A DNA stretch of 5,704 nt from an uncultured Chloroflexota bacterium (GTDB lineage Bacteria; Chloroflexota; Anaerolineae; Aggregatilineales; Phototrophicaceae), in contig CALMDI010000755.1 of the NCBI GenBank assembly GCA_937864975.1, positions 1 to 5,704 of the forward strand, in the 5' to 3' direction. The notes beneath the pieces are model-generated. The model made no database searches. It was not told the DNA's origin and worked only from the letters and a program-made list of their open reading frames with translations. A program made the position numbers and the translations under genes. This document shows positions 5,637 through 5,704 of this stretch, piece by piece; positions within the stretch are counted from its first letter, which is position 1; every line of letters starts with the position of its first letter.

Positions 5637-5704
5637 CGCTGAGCGTGGCGCTCGTCGGCTGCGGCGGCAGGGGCGGCCGTCATACCCTCGGCATGAAGAA
5701 GCTG
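5633..5704 (+). CDS. Gfo/Idh/MocA-family NAD(P)-dependent oxidoreductase, N-terminus only
   Basis: Only 24 codons lie in the window before the right edge. They begin at an ATG overlapping the previous stop (ATGA, 5633-5636), with GAGGTGG (5622-5628) just upstream. The peptide has a hydrophobic beta strand and glycine-rich loop, SVALVGCGGRGGRH (4-17), the start of a Rossmann nucleotide-binding fold as found at the N-terminus of Gfo/Idh/MocA dehydrogenases, which oxidise or reduce sugars and cyclitols. Such genes often sit next to TIM-barrel isomerases of the preceding type. The specific family is inferred from this short motif plus context; another Rossmann oxidoreductase remains possible. Confidence 0.7.
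   Translation, partial: MTLSVALVGCGGRGGRHTLGMKKL

Overview
The window holds one sugar-type ABC-uptake and catabolic locus, with a divergent regulator at its left end. It is moderately GC-rich (roughly 55-60% by eye), densely packed, and every gene has a readable ribosome-binding site. Codon use looks uniform and I see no transposase, tRNA, rRNA or CRISPR, so this reads as a native chromosomal metabolic locus. The organism cannot be fixed from the sequence alone. A Chloroflexota (Anaerolineae-like) bacterium is my best guess, from the style of the binding-protein signal peptide (ending in Ala-Gln-Asp-Glu, no lipobox) and the locus make-up, but this is low-confidence inference.

Layout. Minus strand, 1-585: a GntR-family (FadR/FCD type) repressor, cut off by the left edge. 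586-817: a 232-base divergent control region with an AT-rich core. The core holds a near-consensus rightward promoter (TTGACT, 17 bases, TATAAT), a weaker overlapping leftward promoter, and a cluster of TTCGA-based repeats that are the best candidates for the GntR operator. It is followed by a leader of about 170 bases with an orphan Shine-Dalgarno-like sequence. Plus strand: an extracytoplasmic sugar-binding protein (818-2125), a 197-base gap with a strong hairpin and a 13-bp palindrome, a UgpA/MalF-type permease (2323-3249), a UgpE/MalG-type permease (3249-4151), a two-domain cupin (4155-4847), a TIM-barrel sugar isomerase/epimerase of the IolE/xylose-isomerase-like superfamily (4848-5636), and the first 24 codons of a Gfo/Idh/MocA-type NAD(P)-dependent oxidoreductase (5633 onward, cut by the right edge).

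How it fits together. The binding protein would capture a carbohydrate outside the membrane and the two permeases would import it. No ATPase gene is present, so a shared MsmX/UgpC-type ATPase encoded elsewhere probably powers transport. From the first permease onward the genes overlap by 1 or 4 bases or are separated by 0-3 bases, so the cupin, TIM-barrel enzyme and dehydrogenase are very likely co-translated with the transporter and act on its substrate. Isomerase/epimerase plus Gfo/Idh/MocA dehydrogenase plus cupin suggests oxidation and rearrangement of a cyclitol, keto-sugar or sugar acid. An FCD-type GntR regulator fits a sugar-acid or related inducer. The exact substrate cannot be read from the sequence.

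The most interesting points are the interlocked divergent promoters with their repeats, the eight-cysteine binding protein lacking a lipobox, the half-degenerate bicupin, and the unassigned three-enzyme pathway.
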